Positions 52,322 to 62,450 are shown, counted from the first letter of the stretch. The stretch is 64,000 bases of DNA from Symploca sp. SIO3C6 (GCA_010692425.1 JAAHHJ010000021.1:64964-128963); one strand, 5' to 3'. Translations and numbers: made by a program. The notes: a model not told the origin generated them from the letters alone.

Positions 52322-53386
52322 TCACTTAAGGTTTTCGAGACTAATTCGAGGATCAACAGCCTTGAGCAGTAAGTCTGCCAATAAGTTACCCACAATCAGC
52401 ATCAGAGCACTCATCATCAAACTTGCCATCACTAGATAAAGGTCTTGGGCAATTACCGCTTGCAAAATTAAACGCCCTAGACCAGGCCAATTGAAGAAGT
52501 ATTCTGCAATAAAAGCTCCGCTGAGTAAACTAGCAAATTCAAAACCGAGGATGGTTACGAGGGGATTAATAGCATTGCGGAGGGCGTGAACATAGATAAC
52601 TCGGTTTTCTGGGAGTCCCTTGGCGCGAGCTGTCTGGATATAGTCTTGACGTAGAACATCTAGTAACTCTCCTCGGGTAATTCTTTGTAAACCAGCAAAG
52701 CTAGTAATTGAGAGGGCAATTGTCGGCAAAATCATATGCCAGCCAATATCTACAACTTTGCCAAGTGGTGATAAATCCGTGTAGTTAATACTGGTCATAC
52801 CACCGACGGGAAATAGAGGAGTCGTATACTGTGCCAAGATTAATAGCAATAGAGCAAAGATAAAGCTGGGAAAGCCCTGCCCTGTATAGCTAATTACTTG
52901 CAAAAATCGGTCTATCCAGCGATTTTGATTAACAGCAGCGATAATTCCTAAGGGAATCGCTAGAGCCCAAGTCAGGATGATTGAGGCAATTGCCAGTAGC
53001 AAGGTAGCTGGAATTCGCTCTGCCAAAAGAGAGGACACAGAGCGAAAATAGACAAAGCTGGTGCCAAAATTCCCCTCAGTGACAACTTGCCGTAGCCAGC
53101 GCCAATACTGAATATATCCAGGCTGATCCAAGCCAAATTGTTGTTTTAGTTCCTCAATGCTTTCTGGTGAAATTTGCGGATTCTGCCTGAGGGTGTCTAA
53201 GTAATCCCCTGGTGCCAACTGAATAATGGCAAAACTGAGAGCAGATGCTAGGAATAAGGTTAAGATTGCCTGTAATAATCTCTTGAGTATATAGAGAAAA
53301 GTCTCACTAGTCACTAGCCTGGTGAGCAGATACCAAGAATTAATGAACCGATTCCGAATTGAAGAATCCCTAGTAGAAGTTGTCAT
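52322..53386 (-). CDS. ABC transporter permease, peptide/nickel (DppB) type
   Basis: 354 residues with six transmembrane helices. Family marks are the N-terminal LAPGDYLDTLRQNPQISPES and GLDQPGYIQYWRWLRQVVTE, the TM loop LLAERIPATLLLAIASIILT, and the EAA-type loop VLRQDYIQTARAKGLPENRV. The partner permease and ATPase genes are not adjacent, which is common in cyanobacteria. Substrate is uncertain (oligopeptide, dipeptide or nickel). Confidence 0.88.
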   Translation of the reverse strand: MTTSTRDSSIRNRFINSWYLLTRLVTSETFLYILKRLLQAILTLFLASALSFAIIQLAPGDYLDTLRQNPQISPESIEELKQQFGLDQPGYIQYWRWLRQVVTEGNFGTSFVYFRSVSSLLAERIPATLLLAIASIILTWALAIPLGIIAAVNQNRWIDRFLQVISYTGQGFPSFIFALLLLILAQYTTPLFPVGGMTSINYTDLSPLGKVVDIGWHMILPTIALSITSFAGLQRITRGELLDVLRQDYIQTARAKGLPENRVIYVHALRNAINPLVTILGFEFASLLSGAFIAEYFFNWPGLGRLILQAVIAQDLYLVMASLMMSALMLIVGNLLADLLLKAVDPRISLENLK

Positions 53387-53518
53387 TGAATTTTTGTCCT
53401 TTGCCCTTTGTCATTAGACATCTTGACAAAATAAGCAACTAATCATTTTGGATAGTGTAAAAAACAATTATTGTTCCTATTGCCTATGCCCTGATTTTTG
53501 CAAGAAGTCTAATCTTGA

Positions 53519-54037
53519 CTAATACTCAACTAAACTCACAACTGGTACATCAGGCAGTTTCTGACGTCCGCCTAAATCCCGCAGCTCAATAATAAAGCCG
53601 AAACCTACCAGAAAACTGCCTGATTGTTCTACTAACTTAGCGGTGGCGGCAGCGGTTCCGCCTGTAGCAATTACATCATCAACAATCAAAACACGACTTT
53701 CGGGATCAAAGGCGTCTCGATGTACTTCTAATTGATCAGTACCGTATTCGAGTTCGTACTCAACTGCATGTACTGCGGCTGGAAGTTTGCCAGGTTTGCG
53801 CACAGGAATAAAGCCAGCTTGTAGTTGATAAGCTAGGACTGGACCAAAAATAAAGCCTCTCGATTCCATAGCTGCAACGTAATCAACTTCAATGCCGGAG
53901 TCCTGGAATTTTTGGGCAAGGGTATCGACTGTGTAGCGCAGTCCCTCAGGATTGCGCAGTAGTGTGGTGATATCCCGGAATAAAACTCCTGGTTTGGGAA
54001 AGTCTGGGATATCACGAATCAGAGATTTTATATCCAT
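53519..54037 (-). CDS. apt: Adenine phosphoribosyltransferase
   Basis: 172 residues with the purine-salvage signatures [38 protein letters not shown] and the PRPP-binding [20 protein letters not shown]. Makes AMP from adenine and PRPP. Full family length. Confidence 0.92.
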   Translation of the reverse strand: MDIKSLIRDIPDFPKPGVLFRDITTLLRNPEGLRYTVDTLAQKFQDSGIEVDYVAAMESRGFIFGPVLAYQLQAGFIPVRKPGKLPAAVHAVEYELEYGTDQLEVHRDAFDPESRVLIVDDVIATGGTAAATAKLVEQSGSFLVGFGFIIELRDLGGRQKLPDVPVVSLVEY

Positions 54038-54572
54038 TAGCAGTTTAATTCACTTTCAGGTATACAAAGACTTCCGTGGAATCACCCTCGACATTATCCA
54101 CTAATCTGAGTTGGGATATGTTTTTGGAAGTCGGTATTTACTGTGCTATAGGTCGGTTATAGATACTAAATGGTATTTCCCTACTCTAGGAATAGGGATT
54201 CGCCGCTCATTGTTGATAGTTCATTGTCATTAATCATGAGCAATTAACTATGAAACAATCAGCTGGCAGCTTTTCTCCCTAGCCTGCTGTAGATGGGGAC
54301 AATCGTCGATTTACTGTAGATAATTTTAGTTTCTGTTGCTAATCCGGTTTTACTGGTCATTCTCTAGAAATATGCAATACACTTACGATGATACGCTTCC
54401 AAGCATTCTGGTCAAACAAGGGATTCCTCTGATCCAAGTCAAGGCAGTTGCAAGGCTATCTGTACCTAGACATGTAAATGTACCTAGACATATAAATAGC
54501 GAGTAGATGGTTAAACCCAAAAGACTAGAATTTTCTCCCTGCTAAGGTAAAACTCGTTAATGAAGAGTGTCA
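54038..54572. other. Intergenic region with heptamers and an 18-bp direct repeat
   Basis: About 535 bases between divergent genes. It contains heptamer-type repeats (54214-54253) and the tandem 18-bp repeat at 54461-54496. No gene. Confidence 0.55.
54461..54496. promoter_or_regulatory. Two tandem 18-bp units upstream of DUF3038
   Basis: TGTACCTAGACATGTAAA (54461-54478) and TGTACCTAGACATATAAA (54479-54496), differing at one position, about 77 bases before the DUF3038 start. Possible regulator site; the TATAAA at the end of the second unit might be part of a promoter. Confidence 0.4.
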
Positions 54573-55199
54573 ATGAATCTTGCTGTAAGCTTAATGCCGA
54601 CAAATACTCCCACGGTTTCCTCAAAGCCGATGATTTTAGATAATCTACCCGATCCGCCAGTTTCAAATCGGCTGTGTCCGCCACGAACAAGGCAGCAGAT
54701 TGACCTAATTCTACTCGCTATTGAAGCTCTGGAACTGGGAGGCTCAGAAGCTATGCTGTATGCGGCAAAAGAACTCGAACTCCAGGATATTATCACAAAC
54801 CGCGTTGTGCTGTGGCGTCTGCGTTGCACCAATCCCTGGCGGCGCTCTTATACTCGGCGTCCTCTACAGCTAGAGGAGGCTAAGGCAATGGTGGTGATTA
54901 CCTCTCATCTAGCGCGAAGAATGACAGTTTTGATCCGGCAGTTGTTGATGGCTTATCAGCAACTTAATGACAAGCAGCTGCCACTAGAACAGCATTTACG
55001 CTTATCTGAGTATTTGGAAAGGTTTAGGACTCATTTCCGCAGTCGGATGAATCCACGACGAGCAAAAGTGACAGCCTACAGCTCTGATGAAAAGTTAAAT
55101 GAGCTGGCGTTGTCGCTGTTGAACCAGTTGCTATTTTGTACAGGAACCTCTGGAATGCAAAGATTTTGGGTCAGTTTATTTGATGGAGAAGTCGCATGA
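54573..55199 (+). CDS. DUF3038 family protein
   Basis: 208 residues from the ATG at 54573 (a GTG at 54567 is also in frame). The block RQQIDLILLAIEALELGGSEAM and the basic LRCTNPWRRSYTRRPLQLEE are typical of DUF3038. This cyanobacterial family has no known function and is nearly always followed by DUF4335, as here, with a four-base ATGA overlap. Confidence 0.85.
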   Translation: MNLAVSLMPTNTPTVSSKPMILDNLPDPPVSNRLCPPRTRQQIDLILLAIEALELGGSEAMLYAAKELELQDIITNRVVLWRLRCTNPWRRSYTRRPLQLEEAKAMVVITSHLARRMTVLIRQLLMAYQQLNDKQLPLEQHLRLSEYLERFRTHFRSRMNPRRAKVTAYSSDEKLNELALSLLNQLLFCTGTSGMQRFWVSLFDGEVA

Positions 55200-56701
55200 C
55201 AATTCGGCGTCAGTATAGTTTACCCAACTGCACACTTATTTTAGAGGGGTTGAGCGATTCTGTAACAGCAGTTGGTACTCCAATAGATGCTCGCCCGCTA
55301 ATGACTATTCTGGTTAATGCAGAATGCCATTTCGTTGGTGAGGCTCAACCACTAAGCGGAGGGCGGGAATTTCTCGAAAGTTTGTTGAGGGCTGTCAGTG
55401 GCTATGCTCAGGAATTCTTGTCTCAGATACCTCGTCCGATCTCCGATGGCGATAAACCAGCTCTGGTAAAGTTGCAGAAGGTAGAAGGGGCAAACTTGCA
55501 CCGCTTGAGCCTGCTTAACATCTCTGAGCAAGAGTCTGGTGCTGGGAAGAGCTCACCAAGAACAATGGTGATAGCACCAGAAAAAACGGTGCAGATTGAT
55601 TTAACACCAGTACAGTTATTCGACTTAGTGGAAGCTGTCGACCAGTTTCTGGCTGATAGTCGCACCTTGCCTGATTTAGGTATCAGCTTGCAGCCAGTTT
55701 CCAGGCGCTATCGGCAAGCAGATCAACCAATAGTGCAGCGAGCAGCACCAGCTGCACTAGGAATGACCAGTTTGGCTGTGGCGGCGAGTGCTTTGTTCCT
55801 GTTGCCTACCCCAGAGGTACGTGAACCTGGAGTTCCAGAAACAGAGCCAGATTCCCGTGAACTTAGTTCTGAAGACTCTGAAGATGAAACTCTCTCGGCA
55901 ACTACACCAAAACCAACACCGACACCACCAGAAACATTAATTTCACCGGAAACAGCAAACCTAACAACAACCCCTGAGGCTGGCGAGATTGAGCAAACTC
56001 TCCCCTCAGCTACTCAATTGCGCCAAGTTCTGGAGGCAAATTCAGAGATTGTTGATCCCACAGAACTAGGTTACTTGCAACGGAATCTGCACAAACAACT
56101 TTATCAAGCTTGGCGGAACCGCAGAGCTTTAGAACAGAATGCCGCATATCAGGTTACAGTTGGCAAAGATGGAGCAATTATTGGCTATAAGCCAGTTAAA
56201 GGCACGCCGATTGATGTGGCTCAGAAAACTCCTCTGAGCGAGTTACTCTATATTCCGAAGACGGGGGGTAGTTCTCCCCAAGAGTCCTATGCTCTATTTT
56301 TAGCAGTGTTTACTAAAGAGGGCAGTCTAGAGGTTAGTCCTTGGCATGGATTTCGAGGTAGACCTACCTTAGGTAAACAAATTACTCAAGCGACCGTGAT
56401 TGAGGATTTGCAATCGAAGTTATACGAGCGAATTAATGAAAAATGGGATAAAAAATCAACTTATACTCAAGATTTAATTTATCGGGTTGCTGTGACTGAG
56501 GATGTGGAGATTGTTGACTATCAGCCAACTAATCAAGCTGCCTGGGATTATGTTAAGCAAACTCCCATTGAAGGTTTACTCAATCCCAAAGCCGCTGGGA
56601 TCGGTAGTAAAGAGAATGGGTTGGTACCACAGGAACCTTTGGCTCAATTTCGAGTGATGTTTAAGCCAGATGGTGATTTGGAAGTCACTTCTTTAAATTG
56701 A
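55196..56701 (+). CDS. DUF4335 family protein
   Basis: 501 residues. The N-terminal half (MTIRRQYSLPNCTLILEGLS to DLVEAVDQFLADSRTLPDLG) is DUF4335. A short hydrophobic helix (about 182-200) and a Pro/Thr-rich linker (about 205-260) lead to two similar C-terminal domains of about 100 residues each (LGYLQRNLHKQLYQAWRNRR and LQSKLYERINEKWDKKSTYT). Probably membrane-associated; function unknown. Coupled to DUF3038 upstream. A MITE follows 10 bases after the stop. Confidence 0.8.
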   Translation: MTIRRQYSLPNCTLILEGLSDSVTAVGTPIDARPLMTILVNAECHFVGEAQPLSGGREFLESLLRAVSGYAQEFLSQIPRPISDGDKPALVKLQKVEGANLHRLSLLNISEQESGAGKSSPRTMVIAPEKTVQIDLTPVQLFDLVEAVDQFLADSRTLPDLGISLQPVSRRYRQADQPIVQRAAPAALGMTSLAVAASALFLLPTPEVREPGVPETEPDSRELSSEDSEDETLSATTPKPTPTPPETLISPETANLTTTPEAGEIEQTLPSATQLRQVLEANSEIVDPTELGYLQRNLHKQLYQAWRNRRALEQNAAYQVTVGKDGAIIGYKPVKGTPIDVAQKTPLSELLYIPKTGGSSPQESYALFLAVFTKEGSLEVSPWHGFRGRPTLGKQITQATVIEDLQSKLYERINEKWDKKSTYTQDLIYRVAVTEDVEIVDYQPTNQAAWDYVKQTPIEGLLNPKAAGIGSKENGLVPQEPLAQFRVMFKPDGDLEVTSLN

Positions 56702-56710
56702 GGTAACTAC

Positions 56711-56916
56711 CCCTCTTCTGTCACTCTCCGAAAACTCTTGTCATTGCTGAATTATAGAGTTCTTACATGGTAGGCGATCACAGACTTTTTACTTCCTAGA
56801 AATTGCTCAGAGCCGGGAAATTGTAAAAAATCGATGAGCAAATGCTGTATCACCTAATATACCTTCTTTCTAGAAAGTATTAATAATAGGAAAAACCGGA
56901 GAGTGACAGAAGAGGG
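56711..56916. mobile_element. 206-bp MITE with perfect 20-bp terminal inverted repeats
   Basis: CCCTCTTCTGTCACTCTCCG (56711-56730) is perfectly complementary to 56897-56916. The 166-base interior has no coding frame. There is no transposase in the window that would recognise these ends, and no clear target-site duplication is seen. The size and structure fit a miniature inverted-repeat transposable element. Confidence 0.75.
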
Positions 56917-56981
56917 ATATGCATGTGCGGTTTACTGGTTATTTTCTATTTGGTTGTCTCGACAGACCTTGAAGGCGTACC

Positions 56982-57413
56982 CTACTCCGAATTTTGAGTG
57001 AACACTTCGACACCAAAGAGCGTTTCAATCCAAACCCTTGCCCCGCATGGCTTGGGTTTGTCACGTTGATAAACCACTCGGCAAGGTCCATGGATTTCTA
57101 CTTCGTAACCATAAGTATTGCTTTGCCCTCGCTTAACGCTAATTACTGGAGCAGCATTTTCCCTTTTTTGATTTTGGCGAATAGTGTGCTGATTTACATG
57201 AATGATAGTTATAGGGGCAGGTCTTTTCCTACGCCAACGGGCTTTTGGGCCTCTAGTTCCCTCACTCACCTTTGGCATGCCGTCAAACAGAGGAATTATC
57301 CAAGACCTGCCAATCTTAAAAGCTCCTTGAATTCTGCCAGAAGAAAGTAATTGGCATATTCGCCTCACAGATACACCCATCAGTTGTGCCGCTTGTGCGC
57401 TACCAACAAACAT
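56982..57413 (-). CDS. Excisionase-like HTH protein
   Basis: 143 residues. SAQAAQLMGVSVRRICQLLS and GRIQGAFKIGRSWIIPLFDG are an HTH_17/excisionase-type winged domain. The C-terminal part, with QHTIRQNQKRENAAPVISVK and VEIHGPCRVVYQRDKPKPCG, looks like a conserved second domain of unknown role. A dyad AAACTAT/ATAGTTT lies just upstream of the start. It may be a relic of an integrated element, since it sits beside a MITE. Confidence 0.65.
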   Translation of the reverse strand: MFVGSAQAAQLMGVSVRRICQLLSSGRIQGAFKIGRSWIIPLFDGMPKVSEGTRGPKARWRRKRPAPITIIHVNQHTIRQNQKRENAAPVISVKRGQSNTYGYEVEIHGPCRVVYQRDKPKPCGARVWIETLFGVEVFTQNSE

Positions 57414-57738
57414 TTGTTTTTAAACTATTCTTATAGTCGTATAGTTTATTTTAAGGGTGCTGGTAGTCTTCTTGTCATCAGGGAAATTACCTGCGCATCC
57501 GAGACTTTGCTTGCCCCACTTTCCGGATTTATCTCTGATATGCTCCATCCCGTGATGAGTTTACTCGACACTGCGAGAGTTGTGCTTAAATTTGAGATCG
57601 TGTGTTTTTAGCACCTTCGCTAACGGTATCTACTGCCATGGCACAGCTAAACCCTTATTTAGGTGTGCCACGCCACTACGCTGCGCTAACGCGGGTGCTA
57701 GAAACCCAAACTTACCAGCAAAGGAAGTGTAGGAGATG
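57414..57738. other. Intergenic region with a dyad near the HTH gene
   Basis: About 325 bases. AAACTAT (57422-57428) and ATAGTTT (57441-57447) lie immediately upstream of the HTH gene start. The rest shows nothing I can assign. Confidence 0.5.
57422..57447. promoter_or_regulatory. Dyad operator candidate for the excisionase-like gene
   Basis: Seven-base inverted repeat spaced by 12, within 35 bases of the start codon at 57413. Autoregulation is a plausible reading. Confidence 0.4.
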
Positions 57739-58539
57739 TCACGGATTATTAGGGATACGTTCAATTTGAGCATAGCCACTGAAAACTAGTCTTTGCCCTT
57801 GGGTTTCCAGACGATTGATACGCATGGTGACGCCATCAAGGTTGAAGCGATCAAGATCAACCATGTTATTCAAAATTTCATCCATCGTTGCTGTCAAAGT
57901 TTGAGAAATTTCCTGCAAAGATTCCGGTATACCTTTGGATTCAAACTTAGAGTCTTTAAAGAGAATTCGACGCCGCCGTTCAACCTCTAGGGTAGAACTC
58001 ATACTAATCGGTACTAAACCATGATTGGGTAGTTCAGCTTTAGCAAAAAGTTGCAGACGGTTATTGGGTTTGAGTTGCACTTGTACGTCTGTGAAGGAAA
58101 TGGGTTTACCAGCAGAAAGTTCTTTCAAAGCTGGCGCGGATAAATTTTCTAAGCGCTTTTTCACTAGTTGAGCCTTAAAGGCTTCGTTAATATCGGGTTC
58201 GGTTAAAATGACTTGAGCGATCGCTTGAGTCGGTTGCCTCAGAGAAATTTGACCCTTGAGAACTGAACTAAAGTCTAGTGAGACAGCATCGGTTTCAAAA
58301 GACATCTCTTCAGTCCGGAAATCCTTGCGAATCACTAAACCACGACCACTCATCTTGAAGCTGTCGATGCTACCTTGCAACAACTTACTCGATGGGTGGC
58401 AGCGAACCGCAACCTCTACCGACTCGCTCCGAGTAAAAAGGTGGCGAATCGTCTTGCTGGCAACGGTGTTGAGCATCTGCTCTCCCCAATCGGTGCCAGA
58501 ATTATTGCTTGTACCAGCGAAGCCACCAAACATGAGCAT
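57739..58539 (-). CDS. DUF2993 (LmeA-like) lipid-binding-fold protein
   Basis: 266 residues. VEVAVRCHPSSKLLQGSIDS, FSSVLKGQISLRQPTQAIAQ and the C-terminal FNLDGVTMRINRLETQGQRL are DUF2993 marks, which in other bacteria include phospholipid-binding LmeA. No signal peptide is obvious. It is common in cyanobacteria and its role is unknown. Transcribed in the same direction as groESL but separated by a strong terminator. Confidence 0.75.
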   Translation of the reverse strand: MLMFGGFAGTSNNSGTDWGEQMLNTVASKTIRHLFTRSESVEVAVRCHPSSKLLQGSIDSFKMSGRGLVIRKDFRTEEMSFETDAVSLDFSSVLKGQISLRQPTQAIAQVILTEPDINEAFKAQLVKKRLENLSAPALKELSAGKPISFTDVQVQLKPNNRLQLFAKAELPNHGLVPISMSSTLEVERRRRILFKDSKFESKGIPESLQEISQTLTATMDEILNNMVDLDRFNLDGVTMRINRLETQGQRLVFSGYAQIERIPNNP

Positions 58540-58650
58540 TCTGCATCCACGAGAGTTCTATCTATCTTTGTAACAAAATGTGAAGGACTCAGCAATCCCC
58601 ACCAATTGTATTCACTTTTAAAAGGTATAGAGTAACTAAATAAAACTCAA

Positions 58651-58680
58651 AAAGCTGTCTCTAAGGATAGAGACAGCTTT
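58651..58680 (-). terminator. Rho-independent terminator of the groESL operon
   Basis: AAAGCTGTCTCT (58651-58662) pairs perfectly with AGAGACAGCTTT (58669-58680), a 12-bp stem with a 6-base loop, about 130 bases past the groEL stop. In the minus-strand RNA, the arm ends in a U-run (CUUUUUGAGUUUU). Confidence 0.8.
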
Positions 58681-58810
58681 AGTCATTTAAGATACAAACA
58701 GACTGGGAAACAGACCAAGGACAAAGGTAACAATTCAATCAAATTAAGCCTCTGTGCCTAGCCCCTTACCCATTGACTAAGCAAGTGCAATTTATTAGAG
58801 CTACGACAGC

Positions 58811-60448
58811 TTAGTAATCGAAGTCGCCACCCATACCAGCACCAGCAGCAGCACCAGCACCTTCCTTAGGCTCAGGCTTATCAACCACAATACACTCAGT
58901 AGTCAACACCATACCGGCAATAGATGCAGCATTTTGCAGGGCAGAACGAGTGACTTTGGCAGGATCAACGATTCCGGCATCGAACATATTGACAAACTCA
59001 TTTGTCGAAGCATTGAAGCCAACATCAAAGCTCTTCTCTTTAAGTCGTTCAGCAATGACAGCACCATTTTGACCAGCGTTCTCAGCAATGCGCTTGAGAG
59101 GTGCAGAGAGTGAACGGGCAACAATCATAGCACCGATAAGTTCTTCTCCAGTAAGCTTGCCATTTGCCCAGGTTTCTAAATCAGGGGCTAAGTGAGCTAG
59201 AGTGGTGCCTCCACCGGGAACAATCCCTTCTTCCACAGCTGCTTTGGTAGCGTTGATCGCATCTTCCAGGCGCAGCTTGCGGTCTTTCATTTCTGTTTCA
59301 GTGGCAGCACCTACTTTCACTACTGCCACACCACCAGCCAACTTCGCCAAGCGCTCCTGTAGTTTTTCCTTGTCATAGGAAGAATCAGTTTCATCCATCT
59401 GGCGGCGAATTTGTTCACACCGAGCTTTAACTGCAGCTTCGTTACCTTCTGCCACAATGGTGGTGTTGTCCTTGGTGATCGTGATGCGACGGGCCTGTCC
59501 CAGCATTTCCAGCTTGGTGTTGTCCAGTTTTAAACCTGCATCTTCAGTGATCACTTGACCACCAGTGAGGACAGCAATGTCTTCAAGCATCGCTTTGCGG
59601 CGGTCCCCAAAGCCAGGAGCCTTAACTGCTGCCACATTGAGTACACCTCGTAGACGGTTAACTACCAAGGTTGCCAGTGCTTCTTTCTCAATATCTTCAG
59701 CAAGAATCATTAGGGGTTTACCAGAACGAGCAACTTGCTCCAGTACTGGCACTAAGTCTTGCACCAAGGTGATTTTCTTATCTGTGATCAGGATATATGG
59801 TTCATCAAGAACCGCTTCCATCCGTTCAGCGTCAGTGGCGAAGTAGGGAGAGATATACCCCTTATCAAAGCGCATCCCTTCAGTAATTTCCAATTCGGTA
59901 GTCATTGACTTACCTTCTTCGAGGGAAATCACCCCTTCTTTACCCACCTTATCCATGGCCTCGGCAATCATGTTGCCGACTTCCTCATCATTACCGGCAG
60001 AGATGGCACCTACTTGGGCAATTGCTTTAGAATCTTCCACTTGACGGGCATGTTCAGCAATCTTTTCTACTAAGTAGGCAGTAGCCTTATCAATGCCGCG
60101 TTTAAGGGCAATGGCGTTGGCTCCAGCAGCAACGTTGCGCAAACCTTCTTTGACTACTGCATAAGCCAGCACTGTGGCAGTGGTGGTACCATCACCAGCA
60201 GCATCATTCGTTTTAGATGCTGCTTGCCTAATCAGCGAGACACCAGTGTTTTCAATGTGGTCTTCCAGTTCAATCTCTTTGGCAATGGTGACACCATCAT
60301 TGACGATTTGAGGAGCACCAAACTTTTTCTCCAGAACCACATTACGACCTTTAGGACCGAGGGTGACAGCCACCGCTTCAGTCAGAATATCCATGCCCTT
60401 TTCCAGGGCCCGACGAGCATTTTCGTTGTAAATGATGCGCTTAGCCAT
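58811..60448 (-). CDS. groL: 60 kDa chaperonin GroEL
   Basis: 545 residues with the signature [30 protein letters not shown] and [17 protein letters not shown]. The C-terminus ends [10 protein letters not shown] rather than a GGM repeat. Works with GroES as an ATP-dependent folding chamber; among its clients in cyanobacteria is RbcL (compare raf1 in this window). It is the second gene of the operon, 126 bases after groES. Confidence 0.97.
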   Translation of the reverse strand: MAKRIIYNENARRALEKGMDILTEAVAVTLGPKGRNVVLEKKFGAPQIVNDGVTIAKEIELEDHIENTGVSLIRQAASKTNDAAGDGTTTATVLAYAVVKEGLRNVAAGANAIALKRGIDKATAYLVEKIAEHARQVEDSKAIAQVGAISAGNDEEVGNMIAEAMDKVGKEGVISLEEGKSMTTELEITEGMRFDKGYISPYFATDAERMEAVLDEPYILITDKKITLVQDLVPVLEQVARSGKPLMILAEDIEKEALATLVVNRLRGVLNVAAVKAPGFGDRRKAMLEDIAVLTGGQVITEDAGLKLDNTKLEMLGQARRITITKDNTTIVAEGNEAAVKARCEQIRRQMDETDSSYDKEKLQERLAKLAGGVAVVKVGAATETEMKDRKLRLEDAINATKAAVEEGIVPGGGTTLAHLAPDLETWANGKLTGEELIGAMIVARSLSAPLKRIAENAGQNGAVIAERLKEKSFDVGFNASTNEFVNMFDAGIVDPAKVTRSALQNAASIAGMVLTTECIVVDKPEPKEGAGAAAGAGMGGDFDY

Positions 60449-60574
60449 AATTTTCGAGTCTAGTCAGTTCAAAAAAACTACTTGTTTCCCTTTAAGTGGT
60501 CAGTGGTTGCTGAGTTGAACTGCCATTAGTCACTGATATTAGGATTAATGACAAGAATGGAACCAAGCTGATTG

Positions 60575-60886
60575 TTATGAAACCACTGCCAAGATGTCCT
60601 TTTCTGAAAGCAGGACGTAATCCTCGTTGCCTAGCTTGATGTCAGTACCGGCGTACTTGGAATAGAGGATCTTGTCACCGACCTTGACTTCTGGGGCAGC
60701 ATAAGAGCCGTCATCATTGCGCTTTCCTGGACCTGTAGCCACAATTTCTCCCACCTGAGGCTTTTCTTTGGCATTATCAGGTAGGAGAATACCGCCAGCA
60801 GTTTTTTCCTCAGCAGCGCTGACTTTGATAAAGACGCGATCGCCTAGGGGTTTAACTGTAGAAACACTCAGTGTTACAGCTGCCAT
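60575..60886 (-). CDS. groS: Co-chaperonin GroES
   Basis: 103 residues with [40 protein letters not shown] and [20 protein letters not shown]. It caps the GroEL ring. An AAAGG ribosome site precedes the ATG. First gene of the groESL operon, with CIRCE about 40 bases upstream. Confidence 0.97.
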   Translation of the reverse strand: MAAVTLSVSTVKPLGDRVFIKVSAAEEKTAGGILLPDNAKEKPQVGEIVATGPGKRNDDGSYAAPEVKVGDKILYSKYAGTDIKLGNEDYVLLSEKDILAVVS

Positions 60887-60928
60887 ACAAACCTTTCTTA
60901 CTTAATCTTCTAAGTTTCTAGAGCTAAT

Positions 60929-60955
60929 TTAGCACTCTCAGCTCCTGAGTGCTAA
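60929..60955. promoter_or_regulatory. CIRCE operator (HrcA site)
   Basis: Exact TTAGCACTC-N9-GAGTGCTAA, upstream of groES. This is the binding site of the HrcA repressor, which represses groESL until heat shock. Confidence 0.95.
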
Positions 60956-61371
60956 TTTACTCAAACCCAGGAGGCGATCGCAACAAATCTGTGTGTACGG
61001 TTTACCGAACTGATTTGGCGGTATCCCTATGTTCAATGGCACTCCCAGAGTCAAATCCCTCTGTTGCCCTATATCCTGAAGGGAGGGGTCAATTCAAAAA
61101 CTATGTAAATTAGGGCGTTAGGGCAATAATTAAGAGATAATTAAAGTACGGATAATATTTTCTAAGCACATCAGCAATTGAGATGTTGGTGTATCTGTGC
61201 TTGAAATCTCTTAGCTCAAGATAGTCAGCGGCAATGCAAGAAGACAAAACTGACCCCAATGGAATCGTTTCCTTAAATCCTGTTTTCTCCAAGATTAATG
61301 GCTCCAAAGCACTTAGTAGTGAATCCCAGCGCTACCCACTTACTCAGCCAAAGTTATCCGATCCAACAGCA
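60956..61371. other. Intergenic region between groESL and the ferredoxin gene
   Basis: About 416 bases holding the K-box. No gene with coding character. The frame 61234-61371 is an upstream extension of the ferredoxin gene. Confidence 0.5.
60995..61010 (-). promoter_or_regulatory. K-box upstream of groESL
   Basis: On the minus strand, GTTCGGTAAACCGTAC fits the cyanobacterial K-box consensus GTTCGG-NNAN-CCNNAC, a positive element for light- and heat-responsive groE transcription. It lies 40 bases upstream of CIRCE. Confidence 0.7.
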
Positions 61372-61782
61372 ATGGCGAATAATGTGCAAAACCTAGGACT
61401 TAATCAAATTCAGCGCCACATTTTCCTATGTGCTGACCAGACTAAACCTAAATGTTGCTCAAAACAAGCTAGTTTGGAATCCTGGAACTATTTGAAAAGA
61501 CGTCTTAAAGAGTTAAAGTTAGACCAAAAAACTAGCTCTTGCTCTAGTCTGATCTTCCGTACCAAAGCCAATTGTCTGCGGGTTTGTGCTGATGGACCGA
61601 TCATGGTGATCTACCCAGACGGAGTTTGGTATCGTCAAGCCAAACCCTTAGTGATTGAAAGGATTATTCAGGAGCATTTAATTGGCAACAAGGTTGTAGA
61701 AGAATACGCTATTACTATTCATCCGCTACCAGTAACTTTCTATTCTGTAACCAAGGATTGCTGGGACAACGCCAGAAACTGA
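61372..61782 (+). CDS. Thioredoxin-like [2Fe-2S] ferredoxin
   Basis: About 136 residues from MANNVQNLGLNQIQRHIFLC; the frame is open from 61234. The cluster ligands lie in LCADQTKPKCCSKQASLESW and FRTKANCLRVCADGPIMVIY, the pattern of thioredoxin-fold ferredoxins, with PDGVWY after them. The last 15 or so residues (VTFYSVTKDCWDNARN) run into TnpB-like sequence, so the natural C-terminus is probably replaced. Electron partner unknown. Confidence 0.75.
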   Translation: MANNVQNLGLNQIQRHIFLCADQTKPKCCSKQASLESWNYLKRRLKELKLDQKTSSCSSLIFRTKANCLRVCADGPIMVIYPDGVWYRQAKPLVIERIIQEHLIGNKVVEEYAITIHPLPVTFYSVTKDCWDNARN

Positions 61783-62356
61783 AAGCTAGCTACACCAAAG
61801 TAACAGTAACTGATGACTTCAATGCTGGTACCTTTAAACTGAAAGGAACTCGCGACTTAAATTGGTACACCAAGAAGCAAATCAAGCGAGTTAGGATAGT
61901 CCGTCTCGCTAAAGGTTATTTTGTCCAATTCTGCATAGATGTAGAGCATTCTGAACCCTTGCCCAGAACCAATTTTTTATAGGTATTGATTTAGGAATTA
62001 AAGAGTTCTACACCGATAGTAACAGTGGTGCTGTTTGTTACCCTCGTTATTTAAGAAAATCAGAATTAAGCGTCAAAAGAAGGCAACGGTGAAAATAGCC
62101 AAGTGTAACAGTCTCAAAGAATCGACTAAAAGCCATCAAGAAACTAGGTAGAGCGCACTTCAAGGTAAGTAGTCAGCGTAAAGATGGGAGCTATCAAGAC
62201 AGCCGCATCGCTAATCCAATCTCACGATCTGGTGGTCTATGAGGACAAAAAAAGTGCGCAATATAATGAAAAACCATAAGCTGGCGAAGTCGATATCTGA
62301 GGTCTCGTGGTCAATATTGTCAACTACCCCTGCTTACTCCGTTGAAGCGGGGGTTT
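61775..62356 (+). pseudogene. TnpB (IS605-type) transposon remnant
   Basis: From about 61775, YTKVTVTDDFNAGTFKLKGT and IKRVRIVRLAKGYFVQFCID match the central part of TnpB. After a frameshift near 61980 it continues GIDLGIKEFYTDSNSGAVCY and PRYLRKSE, then more frameshifts, and ends around MKNHKLAKSISEVSW. The N-terminus and zinc-finger C-terminus are missing. The hairpin CCCCTGCTT/GAAGCGGGG (62327-62353) is the right-end structure. It is inactive. Confidence 0.65.
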
Positions 62357-62450
62357 GAAAGAGCCAGATTTCACTAAAGGCGATTCACTTTGACAATTCT
62401 TTGGAGGAATATCTTATCAGAACTATAGTAGTAAGGTATCCTCGCCGAAG

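Noticed and set aside
58256..58635. Plus-strand frames opposite DUF2993
   Set aside because: Overlapping antisense frames without start signals; the minus-strand gene is a known family.
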